A stretch of 46,594 bases of DNA, taken from Caryophanales bacterium (GTDB lineage: Bacteria > Bacillota_I > Bacilli_A > RFN20 > CAG-288). Position numbers and translations under genes: made by a program. Shown here one piece after another: positions 33,972 to 42,414 of this stretch. Position 1 is the stretch's first letter; every line of letters starts with the position of its first letter. The stretch lies in assembly GCA_021621525.1 (NCBI GenBank), contig JAJVUU010000006.1, positions 1-46,594 on the forward strand. Reading direction: 5' to 3'. The notes beneath the pieces are model-generated. The model had not been told where the DNA came from. It ran no database searches and saw only the letters and a list, made by a program, of their open reading frames with translations.

Positions 33972-35258
33972 ATGTCCACATTAGCAGTCGAAGGCATGCA
34001 GTGGGGTGATGAGGGTAAAGGAAAGATCACCGATTACTATGCAGCCCAGGCAGAGATTGTCGTCCGTTCCCAGGGAGGCAACAATGCCGGTCACACCATC
34101 CAGCATCATGGCGTAAGGTATGCTTTAAGGCTTCTTCCTTCCGGCATCCTGAATCCGAAAGTGACCAACGTCCTTGCCGACGGAATGGTCATCAATCCAT
34201 TCTCCATGCTCGAAGAGATCAACAACCTCAAGGCAAAGGGTGTCGAAAAGTTCAATCTAATCATCTCCAGCCGTGCCACCGTCCTTCTTCCATATCATCC
34301 GGAAATCGACAAAGCCAGGGAAGCTGCTCTTGGTGACAACAAGATCGGAACGACCAAGAATGGCATCGGTCCTGCCTATGAAGACAAGGCCGCAAGACTC
34401 TCCATCCGTATGGGAGACCTGCTCGACAAGGAATACCTCCATAAGCGTCTTCTTGCCGTCGTACCGTTGAAGAACCTCGAGCTCAAGGCCTATGGCGGAA
34501 AGACCTTCGACCCTGAAGAGCTCTATACTGAACTTCTTGACGTCGCTGAAAAGCTGGATCTGAAGCATCTTGTCACAGATACCACCGTCTTCCTTCACAA
34601 CGCCCTCAAGCAGGGAAAGAAAATACTCTTTGAAGGAGCACAGGGTTCCATGCTCTGCCTGAACTATGGCACCTTCCCCTATGTCACTTCTTCCTCTCCT
34701 TTGGCTACGGCCATCCCGAACAACACTGGTTTGCCGCTTGACTCCGTCAATGAGATCATCGGTATCATGAAAGCCTACACCACCAGAGTCGGTGAAGGAC
34801 CGTTCCCGAGCGAAATCTTCGACAAGGACGGAGATGCCATCCGTGAAAAAGGCCATGAATATGGCACTGTCACCAAGAGACCGAGAAGAGTCGGCTGGCT
34901 TGATATCCCACAGCTTACCTATGTCAAGAACATCACCGGTGTGAAGCATGTCGCCATCATGCTTCTTGACGTCCTTTCCGCCGTCAAGGAAATCAAAATC
35001 ATCACCAAGTACTTCCTCGATGGAAAGGAAATCGACTACATGCCGTCCACCGTCAGCGAACTTGCCAGGGTCACGACAGAAAGCATCACCCTTCCAAGCT
35101 GGGAAGAAGACATCTCCACCTGCCGCACCTATGAAGAGCTTCCTGTCAACTGTCGCAACTACATCGAGACCATCGAGAAGCTTCTCGGTGTCGAAATCTC
35201 CCTTATCTCCGTCTCTCCGGAAGCAGATGCCACCATCATCCGGAAGAAGCTCTTCTAA
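33972..35258 (+). CDS. purA: adenylosuccinate synthetase, divergent
   Basis: Joins IMP and aspartate using GTP, the first step to AMP. N-terminal VEGMQWGDEGKGKI, GGNNAGHTI, NKIGTTKNGIGPAY and the C-terminal RPRRVGWLD motifs are canonical. Two regions diverge: the FEGAQG motif continues LCLNYGTFPYVTSS instead of LDIDxGTYPYVTSS, and the Gly-rich segment that follows (normally VAGGxxxGxGxGP) is replaced by LATAIPNNTGLP. It remains full-length (428). The start follows AAGGAGG; purA precedes a histidine phosphatase by six bases. Confidence 0.93.
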   Translation: MSTLAVEGMQWGDEGKGKITDYYAAQAEIVVRSQGGNNAGHTIQHHGVRYALRLLPSGILNPKVTNVLADGMVINPFSMLEEINNLKAKGVEKFNLIISSRATVLLPYHPEIDKAREAALGDNKIGTTKNGIGPAYEDKAARLSIRMGDLLDKEYLHKRLLAVVPLKNLELKAYGGKTFDPEELYTELLDVAEKLDLKHLVTDTTVFLHNALKQGKKILFEGAQGSMLCLNYGTFPYVTSSSPLATAIPNNTGLPLDSVNEIIGIMKAYTTRVGEGPFPSEIFDKDGDAIREKGHEYGTVTKRPRRVGWLDIPQLTYVKNITGVKHVAIMLLDVLSAVKEIKIITKYFLDGKEIDYMPSTVSELARVTTESITLPSWEEDISTCRTYEELPVNCRNYIETIEKLLGVEISLISVSPEADATIIRKKLF

Positions 35259-35264
35259 GCCTGG

Positions 35265-35810
35265 ATGATCCGTATCCTTTTCACCAGGCATGGACAGACG
35301 GACTGGAATCTTCAGATGAAGATCCAGGGCCATATCGAAATTCCCCTCAACGAAACCGGCAGAAGACAGGCAGAAGAAGCCCATGACAAGCTTCTTGACA
35401 CACCTATTGACCTGATTTTCTCCTCCCCGCTTTCAAGAGCGAAGGAGACAGCTGAAATCATCCGTGGAAATAGAAACATTCCTATCCTCATCGATGAGGA
35501 TCTCAAGGAAGAATTCTATGGCGACATGGAAGGTCAGAGCAGACTGGACAACCCTGCCTATCTGAAGCAAAGGACCTCCTATTTCAAAAGATATCCACAC
35601 GGCGAAAGCTACTTCGATGTCTACCATAGAGTCGCAAGGTTCTTCGAAAAGCTGAAAAGGGAATATGACGGCAAGGTCAAGACCATCTTCATCGTTGCCC
35701 ACGGTGGCATGTCAAGAGTCGTCAATCTCTATTTCAAAGACATGGAAAACAAGGATTTTGCCCCATACAGCATCGACAACTGTCAGATCGTCGAATACGT
35801 GCTTGAATGA
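35265..35810 (+). CDS. histidine phosphatase family protein
   Basis: A 181-residue phosphoglycerate mutase-like phosphatase with catalytic His9 in TRHGQTDWN, SSPLSRAKETAEI and the second His in VAHGGMSR. Substrate unknown; adenosylcobalamin-phosphate, sugar phosphate or nucleotide substrates are common in this family. Starts six bases after purA with little ribosome-binding site, so probably co-translated. A strong terminator overlaps its end. Confidence 0.88.
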   Translation: MIRILFTRHGQTDWNLQMKIQGHIEIPLNETGRRQAEEAHDKLLDTPIDLIFSSPLSRAKETAEIIRGNRNIPILIDEDLKEEFYGDMEGQSRLDNPAYLKQRTSYFKRYPHGESYFDVYHRVARFFEKLKREYDGKVKTIFIVAHGGMSRVVNLYFKDMENKDFAPYSIDNCQIVEYVLE

Positions 35811-35847
35811 CAAAGGTCACCTTCATGGTGACCTTTGTCTGTTTTTG
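35809..35847 (+). terminator. purA-phosphatase terminator
   Basis: A perfect 13-bp stem (GACAAAGGTCACC and its complement, 5-base loop) followed by TGTTTTTG. It begins within the stop codon. Confidence 0.9.
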
Positions 35848-35860
35848 TCCAAATTTTTGA

Positions 35861-35874
35861 TGAAAGCAAAGTCA
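35861..35874. promoter_or_regulatory. degenerate cre-like sequence before phosphoketolase
   Basis: TGAAAGCAAAGTCA matches the cre consensus TGWAANCGNTNWCA except at the central CG and T (two mismatches). It lies about 40 bases before the predicted -10 of the phosphoketolase gene. Confidence 0.25.
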
Positions 35875-35876
35875 TT

Positions 35877-35908
35877 GTTGCCAATTTGACAGGCAACCTT
35901 CCTATAAT
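35877..35908 (+). promoter_or_regulatory. phosphoketolase promoter with dyad
   Basis: TATAAT at 35903-35908 gives a start near 35915. The region before it holds the dyad GTTGCC-(9)-GGCAAC (35877-35897). TTGCCA overlaps the left arm at a 19-base spacing from the -10. A repressor on this dyad would block the promoter. Confidence 0.55.
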
Positions 35909-35936
35909 ATTAAGAAGTATGAAAGGACACCATCCC

Positions 35937-38312
35937 ATGAAAACAACATGTGAAGAAAAAGGGCCGATCACCAATAGCCTCCTTGAAAAGATGAATGCCT
36001 ATTGGCGAGCCGCCAACTACTTAAGCGCCTGCCAGCTCTACCTACTTGACAATCCGCTTCTGAAAAGGCCTTTGACCCACGATGACATCAAGAAGAAGAT
36101 CGTCGGACACTGGGGAACCGTCCCCGGTCAGAACTTCGTGTTCGTCCACTGCAACCGCGTCATCAAGAAATATGACCTCGATATGATTCTTCTTTCCGGT
36201 CCGGGACATGGAGGCAACTTCTTCATCGCCAACGACTATCTTGACGGATCCTATTCGGAAATCTATCCGAACATCACCCAGGACGAGGCTGGACTGAAAA
36301 AACTCTTCAAGCAGTTCTCCTTCCCGGGTGGCGTCCCCAGTCACTGTGCCCCGGAGACTCCCGGAAGCATCAATGAAGGCGGTGAGCTAGGCTACAGCCT
36401 GCTCCACGGATTCGGTGCCGTCTTTGACAATCCGAATCTGATCGCGACGGTCATCGTCGGTGACGGCGAAGCGGAGACAGGTCCTCTTGCCACTTCCTGG
36501 CAAAGCAACAAGTTCCTCAATCCGATCCATGACGGAGCCGTGCTTCCCATCTTCCATCTGAACGGCTACAAGATTGCCAACCCGACGGTCTTTTCCAGGA
36601 TTTCCCACAAGGAACTGAAGGAATACCTTGAAGGTTCCGGATGGAATCCGATCTTCGTCGAAGGAGACGACCCGATGGAGATGCATATGAAGATGGCCAA
36701 GGCCATGGATAAATGCATCGAGGAAATCAAGAAAATCCAGAAACATGCAAGAGAAACCGGAGATACCACAAGGCCGTTCTGGCCGATGATCGTCCTTCGC
36801 ACGCCGAAAGGATGGACCGGACCCAAGGTGGTCGACGGAAAACAGGTCGAAGGCTCCTTCAGAGCTCACCAGGTTCCGATTCCGATGGACAAAGAAGAAC
36901 ATCTCAAGTTGCTCTCCGACTGGCTTCATTCCTATAAGCCGGAAGAGCTCTTCGATGAAGAAGGTCATCTCAAGCCGGAGCTGAAGGAACTTGCCCCGAA
37001 GGGAAAGAGCAGGATGGGTGCCAATCCGCATGCCAACGGCGGCAAACTTCTTCGTGACCTCAGGATGCCTGATTTCAGGAACTACGCCTTCGACATCAAA
37101 TCCCATGGTGCCTTGGAGGGCCAGGACATGATTGAACTTGGCAAGTTCATCCGTGACGTCATCAAGGAAAATCCTGACAACTTCCGTATCTTCGGTCCTG
37201 ATGAGACGATGTCCAACAGACTCAATTATGTCTTTGAAGCCAGCAACAGGCAATGGGACAACCAAACCCTGCAAAGCGACGAATTCCTCGCTCCGGAAGG
37301 AAGAATCATCGATTCCATGCTTTCCGAACATTGCGATGAAGGCTGGCTGGAAGGCTACCTTCTGACAGGAAGGCACGGTTTCTTTGCCTCCTATGAAGCC
37401 TTTGCAAGAATCGTTGATTCCATGGTTGCCCAGCATGCCAAGTGGCTCAAGGTCTGCAACCAGCTCACCTGGAGAGAAGAGATTGCATCCCTCAACCTCA
37501 TCCTTGCCTCCACCGTCTGGCAACAGGACCACAACGGCTTCACCCACCAGGATCCAGGTTTCCTCGATCACATTGCCAACAAGAAGGCGGATGTCGTCAG
37601 GCTCTACCTGCCACCGGATGCCAACTGTCTCCTCTCCTGCATGGATCATTGCCTGAAGACGAAGAATTATGTCAACGTCATCGTCGCCAGCAAACATCCA
37701 CGTCCGCAGTGGCTGAGCATGGAAGAGGCTGTCAAGCACTGCACCCAGGGCATCGGCATCTGGGAATGGGCAAGCAATGACCAGGGAGAAGAACCGGACC
37801 TCGTCATGGCCTGTGCCGGCGAGACGCCGACTCTGGAAACCCTTGCTGCCGTCAGCATCCTCAACAAGGAGCTGCCACAGCTGAAGATCCGCGTCATCAA
37901 CGTCGTCGATCTCTTCAAACTACAGCCGAGTTCACTCCATCCTCATGGCATGAGCGATGAACAGTATGACCTTCTCTTCACCAAGGACAAGCCCATCATA
38001 TTCAACTTCCACGGCTACCCGACCCTCATCCATGAGCTCACCTACCATCGCCATAATCGCAACCTCAAGGTCGAAGGCTATCGCGAGGAAGGAACCATCA
38101 CCACTCCGTTTGACATGCGAGTACAGAACTCCATCGACAGATATCATCTCGTCCAGGATGCCATTTTGAGGCTTCCCCAGCTTGGAACAAAAGCTGCAAG
38201 CCTCTACCAGAAGATGTCCGACAAGCTTGTCGAGCATAAGCAGTACATCCATGAAGTCGGTCTCGACATGCCTGAGATTGCCAACTGGAAATGGGAAGAC
38301 CATCGCAACTAA
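35937..38312 (+). CDS. xfp: phosphoketolase (xylulose-5-phosphate/fructose-6-phosphate)
   Basis: TPP enzyme cleaving xylulose-5-P or fructose-6-P with phosphate to acetyl-P and a triose/tetrose phosphate. The 791 residues show [43 protein letters not shown] (TPP motif), and later [13 protein letters not shown] and [13 protein letters not shown]. The start at 35937 is chosen because AAAGGA lies nine bases before; an ATG 18 bases upstream has a poorer site. A terminator separates it from the upstream genes. Confidence 0.97.
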   Translation: MKTTCEEKGPITNSLLEKMNAYWRAANYLSACQLYLLDNPLLKRPLTHDDIKKKIVGHWGTVPGQNFVFVHCNRVIKKYDLDMILLSGPGHGGNFFIANDYLDGSYSEIYPNITQDEAGLKKLFKQFSFPGGVPSHCAPETPGSINEGGELGYSLLHGFGAVFDNPNLIATVIVGDGEAETGPLATSWQSNKFLNPIHDGAVLPIFHLNGYKIANPTVFSRISHKELKEYLEGSGWNPIFVEGDDPMEMHMKMAKAMDKCIEEIKKIQKHARETGDTTRPFWPMIVLRTPKGWTGPKVVDGKQVEGSFRAHQVPIPMDKEEHLKLLSDWLHSYKPEELFDEEGHLKPELKELAPKGKSRMGANPHANGGKLLRDLRMPDFRNYAFDIKSHGALEGQDMIELGKFIRDVIKENPDNFRIFGPDETMSNRLNYVFEASNRQWDNQTLQSDEFLAPEGRIIDSMLSEHCDEGWLEGYLLTGRHGFFASYEAFARIVDSMVAQHAKWLKVCNQLTWREEIASLNLILASTVWQQDHNGFTHQDPGFLDHIANKKADVVRLYLPPDANCLLSCMDHCLKTKNYVNVIVASKHPRPQWLSMEEAVKHCTQGIGIWEWASNDQGEEPDLVMACAGETPTLETLAAVSILNKELPQLKIRVINVVDLFKLQPSSLHPHGMSDEQYDLLFTKDKPIIFNFHGYPTLIHELTYHRHNRNLKVEGYREEGTITTPFDMRVQNSIDRYHLVQDAILRLPQLGTKAASLYQKMSDKLVEHKQYIHEVGLDMPEIANWKWEDHRN

Positions 38313-38322
38313 CCATATTATG

Positions 38323-38356
38323 AAAGAAAGAAGCCAGACCGGCTTCTTTCTTTTTA
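38323..38356 (+). terminator. phosphoketolase terminator
   Basis: AAAGAAAGAAGCC/GGCTTCTTTCTTT, a 13-bp perfect stem with a 5-base loop, followed by TTAG. The T run is partly inside the stem. Confidence 0.8.
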
Positions 38357-38437
38357 GTCTCGGAAGTTTCTTAAAAAACAATCGTATATGCCACCATGAC
38401 TTTGTTAAAATAGTATGGTTTTACTAAAGGGTATCTT

Positions 38438-39142
38438 ATGAGTCAAATTGAAATTTCACATCTATCGAAGATCTACAATCCCGGACAGGAGAATGAAGTC
38501 CGTGCCCTGGACGATGTTTCCCTGAAGATTGAAAAGGGAGAATTCTGTGTCATCCTAGGAGCATCCGGTGCTGGAAAATCCACGTTGCTGAATATCCTCG
38601 GAGGCATGGACAATGCAAGTCAGGGAACCTATCTCGTAGGAAAGGAAGACATCACCGGATATGATGCAAAGAAGCTCTCCCTCTTCCGCAGGGAAGTCAT
38701 CGGCTTCGTCTTCCAGTTCTATAACCTCATGCCGAATCTCACGGCACTGGAAAATGTCGCTTTGGCCGCAAGCGTCGCCAAGAATCCATTCAACCCTTAT
38801 GAAATCCTGAAGAAAGTAGGGTTGGAAAAAAGAGCGGACAACTTCCCAAGCCAGCTATCCGGCGGAGAACAGCAGCGTGTAGCCATCGCCAGGGCCGTCG
38901 TCAAAAATCCCGAGATTCTTCTCTGCGACGAACCGACAGGAGCTTTGGACAAGAAGACAGGTGCCAGCATCCTGAAGCTGCTTCATGATATTTCCGTCGA
39001 CTACCATAAGACCATCCTGATCGTCACCCACAACGCCAAGATTGCCGACTGTGCGACAAGGCTGTTTCGTATCTCCGATGGAAAGATCATCGCGGATGAA
39101 CACAATCCAGACCCGAAGAAGCCGGAGGATGTGGAATGGTGA
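38438..39142 (+). CDS. ABC transporter ATPase, MacB/LolD type
   Basis: A 234-residue ATPase with Walker [27 protein letters not shown], signature LSGGEQQR and Walker [12 protein letters not shown], typical of ATPases pairing with FtsX-type permeases. The following gene, overlapping by seven bases, is that permease. AAAGGG lies before the ATG. Confidence 0.93.
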   Translation: MSQIEISHLSKIYNPGQENEVRALDDVSLKIEKGEFCVILGASGAGKSTLLNILGGMDNASQGTYLVGKEDITGYDAKKLSLFRREVIGFVFQFYNLMPNLTALENVALAASVAKNPFNPYEILKKVGLEKRADNFPSQLSGGEQQRVAIARAVVKNPEILLCDEPTGALDKKTGASILKLLHDISVDYHKTILIVTHNAKIADCATRLFRISDGKIIADEHNPDPKKPEDVEW

Positions 39143-41646
39143 AGAAACAAGTCACATCGACATCCGACATCCTTTTCAGGATGATGCTCAGGACCTTGAA
39201 GAAGAATATAGCCCAGTTCCTTTCCATCATCGCCATCGGCGCTATCGCCGTGACCCTCTTCTGCGGTCTCATCAGCAATGCCGACGTCTTTGAAACGCAG
39301 GTCGATTCCGTCTTTGCAAAGGGAAACCTAGCCGACCTATGGGTCACCACACAGCATTATGACAAGGACGATGAAGAAAGGCTGTCTTCGTTTCTGGAGG
39401 ATGGCGAAGAGATCGAAGGAAGATTCTATCTCCCGGTCAAGGGACTCAGTCATTCTTTTTATCTCTCGGTGGTAAGAGACCTTCCCAAGATCTCGTCCAT
39501 CTATGATACCGATATCGATATTACGAAGAAGGATTTCGTCTATGTCGACAGGTCCATCAGGGAAGAAGTCGGTTCAAAATTCATCGAAGGTGGACCGATT
39601 TCATTTTCTTTGGATATATCTTCCTATAAGAGTGAATCCATGAAGAATCTCATTCCCATGCTGGATACATTCCTCAAAGATGGTGGAAAGAACATCTTCA
39701 GCCAGGATAAGATAGACCTTGACATGACCATCACCGGATTCATGGATTATCCGGAAAACATCAACAAGGCAGCCTATCAGAGCAGTGTCGTCCTGATTTC
39801 CGATTCCGCCTTCAAAAAGGCTGTCCTATCTCTCTTTACGAACAATTTCCAGTCGCAATACGTCAACATCATCTATTCAGCCGTCGCTTCCTATCTTGGC
39901 TTCAACTCCATGGATAGCCAGTACATCACCAATCCAAACCAATATCTTATCAAAGCATCCAAAGATAGGGACCTTGACAGCCTTTCCAGAGAAATCCGTG
40001 ACTATTATTCGTCCAAGGAAGACAACAACCTCTATTACGTCACCAGGCGTTCCCAGATGCCTTTCTATGTCACGGTCTACAATGACGTGAAACAGGCAAG
40101 GCAGTTCACCTTCGTTTTCCCGATGGTTTTCTTTTTAGTCGCCGTACTTGTCATCCTGACGACCCTCTCACAGCTTGTCTTGAAGGACAGAAACCAGATT
40201 GGGACTTTGAAAGCTCTCGGAGTCGGAAAGAAACACATCTATGGTTTCTATATATCCCTTACCTGTTCACTGGTCTTCCTTAGCACGCTGATTGGAGAGA
40301 TTGTCGGGCCTCTCCTCATCCCTTCCATCCTCGGAAACAAATACAATATCATATATACACTTCCTGGGAGACAATATCATTTCCCAGTCCTATACGGGCT
40401 TCTGACAGCCCTGATCTTCCTTCTCTTCTCCGCCTTCGTCACCTTCCTGACCTGTCACAGGGAAGTATCCCTCAAGCCATGCGAATCGATGAGACCCAAA
40501 GTCGTCAAGATGAAGAAGAAAGGGAGAGAAGTCTATGCAAATGAAAAAACCGGCTTCTTCTCCTTGAAGATGGCAATGAGAAATATCTTCCTAAACAAAG
40601 CCAAATCACTGATGGTCATCTTAGGTGTCATGGGTTGCACCGCCCTCCTTGTGTGCGGATTCGGAATCGAAGACACCGTCAATTACGGTATCCAGGAGGA
40701 CATCGACCATTTCCGAGGCGAAGACATCACCCTCAACTTCAATGCATCGATATCTAAAAAGCAGCTTGAAGAAGACCTGTACGCCATCGATGGTATCGAA
40801 TACTTCGAAAGCAGCATCACGGCAACCTGCACTGCCTATCTTGAAGACGGGCCGAGGGAAGATACGACCTTCTATATCGTCCCTGACGAATCCAGACTTA
40901 AAAAGGTCGATTTTTCCATCGATGGCATCGCCATCTCCGAAAAAATCAGTCGCAAACTCGATTGCAAAGTAGGCGACGAGATATTCTTCCTATATAACAA
41001 TGTCGAATACAAGGAGAAGGTCGACACCATCTACCAGGCCTTCTTCTACAACGGAATCATGGTCCATGAAGGAAACAGCATCTTCCATGGTCAAGGTGAA
41101 CTCCTTTACCAGTCCGCTGCCCTCGATGTCTCTTCCGAAGCTGATATATCCGCTATCAAGGATAAGCTTCAAACCCTTTCCTCCGTATCCGATGCCAAGA
41201 CACAGAAAGAATGGCAGGAAAGGATTGAATCCGTCCTGTCCGGAATTCTGGTCATGACAAACGCCGTCAAGATCTTTGCCATCCTCTTAGGTGTCGTCGT
41301 GCTATACAATCTTTCCCTGATGAACTTCAAGGAAAGAAGCAGGGATATTGCGACATTGAAGGTCCTCGGCTTCAACAGCTTCGAGATATTGCGTTCTCTT
41401 TTGATCGAATCCATGACATTGACGGCCGTAGGCGTTTTGTTCGGTCTAGGTCTAGGCTACCCATTCATGCTGGCCGTATTGATGACAAACATCGTCGAGC
41501 TTGTCGAATACATCTACTACATCAGCATCTTATCCTATTTTCTATCTTTCCTCCTCACCTTCGGTGTCGCCATTCTCATCAATCTGGTCCTTGCCAAGAG
41601 AAGCAAGACGATTCAGATGGTCGAATCCCTGAAGAGCGTCGAATAA
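39136..41646 (+). CDS. FtsX/MacB-type ABC permease
   Basis: An 836-residue membrane protein: one N-terminal helix (~25-50), a large extracytoplasmic domain, three helices near ~330-450, a Lys-rich linker and an internal helix (~480-500) opening a second extracytoplasmic domain, then three C-terminal helices with the FtsX-type motif RSRDIATLKVLGFNSFEI. Two FtsX repeats fused is the long form seen in many Bacillota. Substrate unknown; such pairs move lipids, peptides or antimicrobials, or couple to cell-surface enzymes. No two-component system is adjacent. Confidence 0.92.
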   Translation: MVKKQVTSTSDILFRMMLRTLKKNIAQFLSIIAIGAIAVTLFCGLISNADVFETQVDSVFAKGNLADLWVTTQHYDKDDEERLSSFLEDGEEIEGRFYLPVKGLSHSFYLSVVRDLPKISSIYDTDIDITKKDFVYVDRSIREEVGSKFIEGGPISFSLDISSYKSESMKNLIPMLDTFLKDGGKNIFSQDKIDLDMTITGFMDYPENINKAAYQSSVVLISDSAFKKAVLSLFTNNFQSQYVNIIYSAVASYLGFNSMDSQYITNPNQYLIKASKDRDLDSLSREIRDYYSSKEDNNLYYVTRRSQMPFYVTVYNDVKQARQFTFVFPMVFFLVAVLVILTTLSQLVLKDRNQIGTLKALGVGKKHIYGFYISLTCSLVFLSTLIGEIVGPLLIPSILGNKYNIIYTLPGRQYHFPVLYGLLTALIFLLFSAFVTFLTCHREVSLKPCESMRPKVVKMKKKGREVYANEKTGFFSLKMAMRNIFLNKAKSLMVILGVMGCTALLVCGFGIEDTVNYGIQEDIDHFRGEDITLNFNASISKKQLEEDLYAIDGIEYFESSITATCTAYLEDGPREDTTFYIVPDESRLKKVDFSIDGIAISEKISRKLDCKVGDEIFFLYNNVEYKEKVDTIYQAFFYNGIMVHEGNSIFHGQGELLYQSAALDVSSEADISAIKDKLQTLSSVSDAKTQKEWQERIESVLSGILVMTNAVKIFAILLGVVVLYNLSLMNFKERSRDIATLKVLGFNSFEILRSLLIESMTLTAVGVLFGLGLGYPFMLAVLMTNIVELVEYIYYISILSYFLSFLLTFGVAILINLVLAKRSKTIQMVESLKSVE

Positions 41647-41647
41647 G

Positions 41648-41692
41648 AAAAAAAGAATCCGTCCCCGAAAGAGGATTACGGATTCTTTTTTT
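41648..41692 (+). terminator. terminator of the MacB/FtsX-type operon
   Basis: AGAATCCGT/ACGGATTCT with A/T flanks extending it to about 15 bp, followed by a run of T, directly after the permease stop. Confidence 0.85.
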
Positions 41693-41696
41693 GATT

Positions 41697-41720
41697 TTAA
41701 AAAACCAGCACAAGGCTGGT
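41697..41720 (-). terminator. tRNA-Phe terminator
   Basis: On the minus strand ACCAGC/GCTGGT (5-base loop) followed by TTTTT, 17 bases past the encoded CCA of the tRNA. Confidence 0.8.
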
Positions 41721-41736
41721 CATATCATTCTATAGA

Positions 41737-41812
41737 TGGTGGCCCAAGGCGGAGTCGGACCGCCGACACCGGCATTTTCAGTGCCGTGCTCTGCCAGCTG
41801 AGCTATCGGGCC
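41737..41812 (-). tRNA. tRNA-Phe (GAA)
   Basis: A complete 76-base cloverleaf on the minus strand: acceptor GGCCCGA/TTGGGCC (one G-U), D stem GCTC/GAGC, anticodon arm CGGCA-CTGAAAA-TGCCG giving anticodon GAA, variable GTGTC, T arm GGCGG/CCGCC and encoded CCA. The T loop reads TCCGACT, so position 55 is C where nearly all tRNAs have U (pseudouridine). It is a single tRNA with its own promoter and terminator. Confidence 0.95.
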
Positions 41813-41839
41813 ATCATTGCTGTTTTAAGCAGCTTGGAT

Positions 41840-41868
41840 ATTCTAGCAAACTCAAAGGACCATTGCAA
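41840..41868 (-). promoter_or_regulatory. tRNA-Phe promoter
   Basis: On the minus strand TTGCAA and TAGAAT are exactly 17 bases apart, with TGC before the -10 (extended). Start expected near 41833, about 21 bases before the tRNA. Confidence 0.8.
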
Positions 41869-41934
41869 GCCTTAATCCAAGATTTTCCAAAGGAATTTAC
41901 CCGGGTTATCTTTTATATTAAGTGATACAAATAG

Positions 41935-41962
41935 TTGTTAAGGATAAAACATAAGGTATAAG
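41935..41962 (+). promoter_or_regulatory. possible promoter into the structured island
   Basis: TTGTTA and TATAAG are 16 bases apart. The -10 lies inside the left arm of the long hairpin, so a transcript would start near 41969 and run plus-strand through the island. Confidence 0.35.
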
Positions 41963-42031
41963 TTCTCTGAGACACAGGAAGAAAGTAAGTGTTTGCAGTG
42001 TCTTTCTGTGTCGAAAGAGAACTTATACCTT
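41953..42031. repeat. long imperfect hairpin, 16-bp perfect arms
   Basis: AAGGTATAAGTTCTCT at 41953-41968 is the exact complement of 42016-42031. Inside it GACACA pairs with TGTGTC and GAAAG with CTTTC (one 4-base bulge), making about 27 bp around a 16-base loop. No T run follows, so it is not a typical terminator. It could be a processed RNA, a replication/recombination palindrome or a MITE-like remnant. Confidence 0.75.
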
Positions 42032-42066
42032 GGCAAAGGCACCCCTTTTGTTGTATCATCACAACA

Positions 42067-42199
42067 GGAAAACCATGCATCCATGTATTGCCCTTTGGCT
42101 AGGGCTCAACGGATGCCACGAACACGGTCTGGTTTCCCGCCGTGCGGGCCGGGCAAGCCAGCCTCAGAATCCCTGATGTCTTCTCAGGGTTTCAATCTT
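42067..42199. ncRNA. candidate structured RNA, family unknown
   Basis: Nested complementarity is clear: GGAAAACCA (42067-42075) pairs with TGGTTTCC (42130-42137), GCATCC (42077-42082) with GGATGC (42111-42116), and GCCCT (42090-42094) with AGGGC (42101-42105), a rod with internal loops. A CCCG-CCGTG-CGGG hairpin follows (about 42136-42148), and CCCTGA/TCAGGG (42171-42189) closes it before TTTCAATCTT. Strand is undecided. No known family (6S, SRP, RNase P, tmRNA) could be assigned by eye. Confidence 0.4.
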
Positions 42200-42363
42200 A
42201 CCTTATCGTCCTTGACTATCCTGATATGCAGGTAGTCGAGAAAGCGGATGGAGTAGGCCTCTGCCACAAGCATGGCGGGCTTGCTCCATTTCGTTTTCTC
42301 CGTCTGGTAGCTGTTGATGTTCGAGAACCGCGATCTATGCATATATGGGAAATTGCCACCCAT
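42184..42363 (-). CDS. possible small protein, unknown function
   Basis: A 59-codon frame (start uncertain; 42342 is an alternative) with codon use like the surrounding genes (AAC ATC AAC AGC TAC, GTC AAG GAC). The product is basic and includes KWSKPAMLVAEAYSIRFLDY. No ribosome-binding site is well placed, and no family is recognised. Its stop codon lies inside the last hairpin of the candidate RNA. It may be the 3' remnant of a longer gene or a real small gene divergent from the helicase. Confidence 0.35.
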   Translation of the reverse strand: MGGNFPYMHRSRFSNINSYQTEKTKWSKPAMLVAEAYSIRFLDYLHIRIVKDDKVRLKP

Positions 42364-42397
42364 GCCTTCATATTTTTCACAAACGAAACAAGAAGCA

Positions 42398-42406
42398 TGA
42401 TAGAAT
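42398..42406 (+). promoter_or_regulatory. extended -10 giving a leaderless helicase mRNA
   Basis: TGATAGAAT at 42398-42406 ends eight bases before ATG 42415, and no ribosome-binding site separates them. Transcription would begin about two bases before the start codon. The -35 (TCACAA, 18-base spacer) is weak. Confidence 0.5.
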
Positions 42407-42414
42407 AAAGAGCT

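Noticed and set aside
34257..35384. 375-codon frame antisense to purA
   Set aside because: Shadow frame of purA, no independent start signal or homology.
36387..37739. 450-codon open frame antisense to phosphoketolase
   Set aside because: Same explanation as antisense alaS: codon bias of a highly conserved gene leaves a stop-free shadow.
41951..42031. long hairpin as a CRISPR leader or insertion-sequence end
   Set aside because: There is no repeat array, no transposase remnant, and the arms are contiguous around a small loop rather than flanking a gene.
41935..42205. assignment of the structured island to 6S, SRP, RNase P or tmRNA
   Set aside because: The hallmark sequences of SRP (GGAAGGAAGC), RNase P (GAGGAAAGTC) and tmRNA tag/3' end are absent; a 6S rod cannot be confirmed by eye, so no family is claimed.
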